Shown: piece after piece, positions 61,484 through 64,000 of the stretch | Layout of the letters: each line of letters starts with the position of its first letter | Numbering within the stretch: position 1 is the stretch's first letter | Assembly (NCBI RefSeq): GCF_000406165.1 | Contig: NZ_CM001977.1 | Location: 1,906,814 to 1,970,813, forward strand | Direction of reading: 5' to 3' | Length of the DNA stretch: 64,000 nucleotides | Origin: Dickeya zeae NCPPB 2538 | GTDB taxonomy: Bacteria; Pseudomonadota; Gammaproteobacteria; Enterobacterales; Enterobacteriaceae | The notes under the pieces: model-generated | The model's database searches: none | What the model saw: the letters and a program-made list of their open reading frames with translations, nothing else | Told to the model about the DNA's origin: nothing | Translations under genes and position numbers: made by a program

Positions 61484-62533
61484 ATGGATAAAGTACTAAT
61501 CTGGTTCTGCGGCACGGGCACCACGAAACAGGATTTTCTCGCTAATGTTGAAATCAGCGGTTTCAGCGCCGTCGTCGCTATCGACGGCATCGGCACTGCC
61601 GCCATGTTGACCAAAACGCAGGCATTGGCCAAACGCGCCAGTTGGGGCGGCAGCTTTGTCGATATGAGCGAAACGCTGGGTGTGCTTTATGATCAAGCTA
61701 ATGGTTATGACGACCGTGCCGGTGTAGTAACGCTGGATAGCCTGTTCCCGCTGGTGGATTATCTTAAGACGCTGAAAGAATACCAACTGGTCGTGGGCGG
61801 GCACAGCCGCGGTGCGGCGGTGGGCTTAACCGAGTTTCTGGCTGAGCTGTATCATCTGGCGGTGCAAAATCAGGAGCCGGGCGTCTGGGCTAACGCGAAA
61901 ACGATCCGACTGGTGGTGGTCGACCCGGTGCAGGGACAGCAGAGTACGGATAAAGACACCAACGCCTTTAACGCGATTCTGAAGGATAAAACCCTGGCGC
62001 AGATCCTGGCTGAACTGGAAAGCAAATGGTTCGGCGGGCGAGAGGTGTTCGATACCATCGTCTACAGCGCCCGGTATGATGCTCGCTCCAGCTTTGCCTT
62101 TGATTACCGCTGGTATCATTTCATCACCGAACAAATGGGCAAACAGGCCGGTCCCGCCAAACGTGCGAAACTGGTGATGGCTGGTTTCCGCCACTCGGCA
62201 CCGGTCAGCAAAGAAGACGAAATCTCTGCGTTGTACCAGGGTAAAGGCGTCGCGCCGATTGCGTTTTTACAGCAACTGGTGTCGTTCGACCCTAACTGGG
62301 AACAATCGGCCCGCCTGCTGAGTCAGATTGAAAACGCTTATCTCGACCAGCTTGCGGCGGGTGCGAAAACCGACCTGATCACCCAACTGGACAAACAGAC
62401 CAGCCTGTTGTCCTACGGTATTACCGGCCTTATCGGTGGCAAGTCGCTGCAGAAAACGCTCTCTTCCGATAACCCGCAGAAACCGGAATACCGCCGCTTC
62501 TACCGCTATCAGTATGGGACGACGACGTTTTAA
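61484..62533 (+). CDS. GHSRG-motif lipase-like protein
   Basis: A 349-residue protein with no signal peptide, starting MDKVLIWFCGTGTTKQDF, with GAGG 8 nt upstream; an extra 47 upstream codons are not used. The early WFCGTG segment, and VVGGHSRGAAVGLTEFL with a nucleophilic Ser108, resemble DUF2235/Tle1-type and other lipase-like proteins of proteobacteria. A DPVQG segment near residue 150 could supply the acid, and RHSAPV a His. It could be a phospholipase effector, but no VgrG, PAAR or immunity gene is adjacent in this window. A strong terminator follows. Confidence 0.75.
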   Translation: MDKVLIWFCGTGTTKQDFLANVEISGFSAVVAIDGIGTAAMLTKTQALAKRASWGGSFVDMSETLGVLYDQANGYDDRAGVVTLDSLFPLVDYLKTLKEYQLVVGGHSRGAAVGLTEFLAELYHLAVQNQEPGVWANAKTIRLVVVDPVQGQQSTDKDTNAFNAILKDKTLAQILAELESKWFGGREVFDTIVYSARYDARSSFAFDYRWYHFITEQMGKQAGPAKRAKLVMAGFRHSAPVSKEDEISALYQGKGVAPIAFLQQLVSFDPNWEQSARLLSQIENAYLDQLAAGAKTDLITQLDKQTSLLSYGITGLIGGKSLQKTLSSDNPQKPEYRRFYRYQYGTTTF

Positions 62534-62561
62534 TCCTCCTTCGGTTTAATCTTCGACCACG

Positions 62562-62590
62562 GGCCGCTATCGGTGATAGCGGCCTTTTTT
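62562..62590 (+). terminator. Rho-independent terminator after the lipase-like gene
   Basis: GGCCGCTATC (62562-62571), loop GGT, GATAGCGGCC (62575-62584), then TTTTTT. A textbook structure that separates this gene from the next. Confidence 0.93.
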
Positions 62591-62698
62591 GCTATCTCCG
62601 CTTGATATTTTCATTAATTCTGCTTATCTATTTTTTCCTTCCTGTCACCGTATTAATAGACAGTTATTGTTTTTAATAATTATTTTCAAAAGGGATTA

Positions 62699-64000
62699 AT
62701 GGTGAGTGAAATTATTCTTAACCTGAATTTACCCGAATATCAGGACGACTTTCTTGCGGAAACAACAGACAGCAACCAGCTTTGGCAACAGCAGGCGAAC
62801 CGGAAGCTGGTCGGGTTGCTTAGAACGATGGGGAATGATGCCCATCGATATAAAACACAATGTCAACCCGACAGCAAAGAAACGCATCAGAAGCTGAGCA
62901 GTTACCATCACGCTATCTTTATCAGCGGGGCGCGTGGTGCCGGGAAAACGGTATTTCTGAAAAATGCTAAAGCAATTTGGCAGCATGAAACCGATAAGCA
63001 GGACAAGCAGGAAAGGAAGCCTAACTTGCATTTTATGCCGGTAATTGACCCGACATTGCTCAATATCAATGAGCGATTTTCTGAGGTGATCATCGCCTCG
63101 GTATACGCGGCGGTGGAAGGTAAATTAACCAATCAGGCTACTTCTCAAACATTGAAAGATGACTTCTATCATAGACTGAAAGACCTGTCCGGCGCACTGG
63201 TCAAGCCTTCAGAGCTGGCGGAGTTACGTGGCATTGATCGCATTCAGAAGTACCGCTCCGGTATTCATCTGGAACAGTACTTTCATCAGTTCCTGATCGC
63301 CAGCGTCAGATTGTTGGGCTGTGATGCACTGGTGCTGCCGATTGATGATGTGGATATGAAGATCAGCAACGGCTTTGAGGTGCTGGATGATATCCGTTGC
63401 CTGCTGTCCTGCCCGCTGGTGCTGCCGCTGGTCAGCGGCGATGACAAACTCTATCGCCATCTGGTGACCCTGCAATTTGAGGGGGAATTGGTCAAAAATA
63501 AAGAAGCCAGTAATGCGGAAGAAGGGCGACGAGAGGCGATGCGATTATCGGATGCGTACCTGACCAAAGTGTTTCCGCATCCCGCCCGCCTGCCTTTACA
63601 GCCCATTGATCAGTTATTGCCGCAGTTGGTCATTCAGGATAAAGAACATGCCGAACCGATGACCTATGGCGATTACGCCGCCGCCATTAAACGCGTTTTT
63701 TATCCGTTGTGTAACGGTCAGGAGCGCAGCACCGACTGGCCACAACCTGCTAACGCCCGAGAAGTGACACAACTGGTGCGCTTGCTGCCGCCGCATGGGT
63801 TGAAACCGTCGAATAATAATCAGGAAGCACTATGGCGCACGTTTAGCCACTGGGCAGAAGCAAAACAGGATGGAGCGGCGTTAACCAACGCCGAGTCTTA
63901 TCTGTATCTGCATACAGCGCAAAAACCAGAAGATTTTTCACTGGCTAGGTTAATTGCGTTTAACCCGTTGCTGCAAAAAGAGCGCTATTACTGGGCGAAA
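62699..64000 (+). CDS. Large P-loop ATPase of unassigned family (partial, 5' end only)
   Basis: An open frame from the ATG at 62699 (AAAGGG upstream) through the right edge, 434 codons, incomplete. The ATPase core has Walker A GARGAGKT (77-84) and a Walker B-like VLPIDDVD (212-219) followed by DDIRCLLSCPLVLPLVSGDD with sensor-type residues. It looks like an AAA/STAND-type NTPase. Such genes are frequent in antiviral islands (for example RADAR's RdrA), but I cannot match it to one family and the partner genes lie outside. It follows a terminator and an A/T-rich gap, so it is probably the first gene of its own unit. Confidence 0.75.
   Translation, partial: MVSEIILNLNLPEYQDDFLAETTDSNQLWQQQANRKLVGLLRTMGNDAHRYKTQCQPDSKETHQKLSSYHHAIFISGARGAGKTVFLKNAKAIWQHETDKQDKQERKPNLHFMPVIDPTLLNINERFSEVIIASVYAAVEGKLTNQATSQTLKDDFYHRLKDLSGALVKPSELAELRGIDRIQKYRSGIHLEQYFHQFLIASVRLLGCDALVLPIDDVDMKISNGFEVLDDIRCLLSCPLVLPLVSGDDKLYRHLVTLQFEGELVKNKEASNAEEGRREAMRLSDAYLTKVFPHPARLPLQPIDQLLPQLVIQDKEHAEPMTYGDYAAAIKRVFYPLCNGQERSTDWPQPANAREVTQLVRLLPPHGLKPSNNNQEALWRTFSHWAEAKQDGAALTNAESYLYLHTAQKPEDFSLARLIAFNPLLQKERYYWAK

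Overview
The window looks like the chromosome of a soft-rot enterobacterium, most probably Dickeya. The evidence is a group I Hrp type III secretion cluster in Dickeya/Erwinia gene order, an SbmA homologue, ERIC repeats, a glycoside hydrolase of the unsaturated rhamnogalacturonyl hydrolase type with a KdgR-like box nearby, and tandem chemoreceptors. No rRNA, tRNA, CRISPR array or intact insertion sequence was seen. The species assignment is inference from gene content.

Layout. (1) 1-3.5 kb: two minus-strand genes for plant cell-wall oligosaccharide use, one cut by the window edge, and a glutathione transferase. (2) 3.6-5.7 kb: a folate-independent methionine synthase (MesD type) with its DUF1852 partner (MesX). 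(3) 5.7-7.5 kb: a decayed region with an IS3-type transposase fragment, a small secreted protein and a PptA-type tautomerase. (4) 7.7-17.0 kb: a polyamine/GABA island. It has a PotA-like ATPase, a MocR/GabR regulator, gabT and gabD, then a PotD/PotB/PotC-like transporter with a likely sigma-54 promoter. It should import a polyamine or GABA-like compound and carry GABA to succinate. (5) 17.1-19.6 kb: a LysR regulator divergent from a GST and a PNPOx-like flavoprotein. (6) 19.6-23.4 kb: a DeoR regulator divergent from an inositol-phosphatase-like enzyme, an MFS carrier and a HAD phosphatase. (7) 23.5-31.9 kb: an amino-acid ABC transporter with reverse transsulfuration enzymes (cystathionine beta-synthase and gamma-lyase type), a class IV aminotransferase-like protein and an MmgE/PrpD protein. 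(8) 32.2-39.6 kb: two paralogous chemoreceptors, sbmA and a small lipoprotein.

(9) 39.8-58.4 kb: the Hrp T3SS. The minus-strand hrpJ-hrcV-hrpQ-hrcN-hrpO-hrpP-hrcQ-hrcR-hrcS-hrcT-hrcU operon starts at a good hrp box. Plus-strand hrpL (with a consensus -24/-12 promoter), hrpX-hrpY, hrpS and hrpA-hrpB-hrcJ-hrpD-hrpE follow. The regulatory chain visible here is HrpX/HrpY to hrpS, HrpS plus sigma-54 to hrpL, and HrpL to the hrp boxes of hrpJ and hrpA. The expected continuation after hrpE (hrpF, hrpG, hrcC, hrpT, hrpV, then hrpN) is absent. Instead there is about 250 bp without genes, containing a miniature ERIC-like relic, and then a lytic transglycosylase. Without the HrcC secretin the apparatus should not be able to secrete unless hrcC lies elsewhere. 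No effector gene is in the window.

(10) 58.6-64.0 kb: a lytic transglycosylase, an alpha/beta hydrolase, a GHSRG-type lipase-like protein, and the first 434 codons of a large unassigned P-loop ATPase that runs off the right edge.
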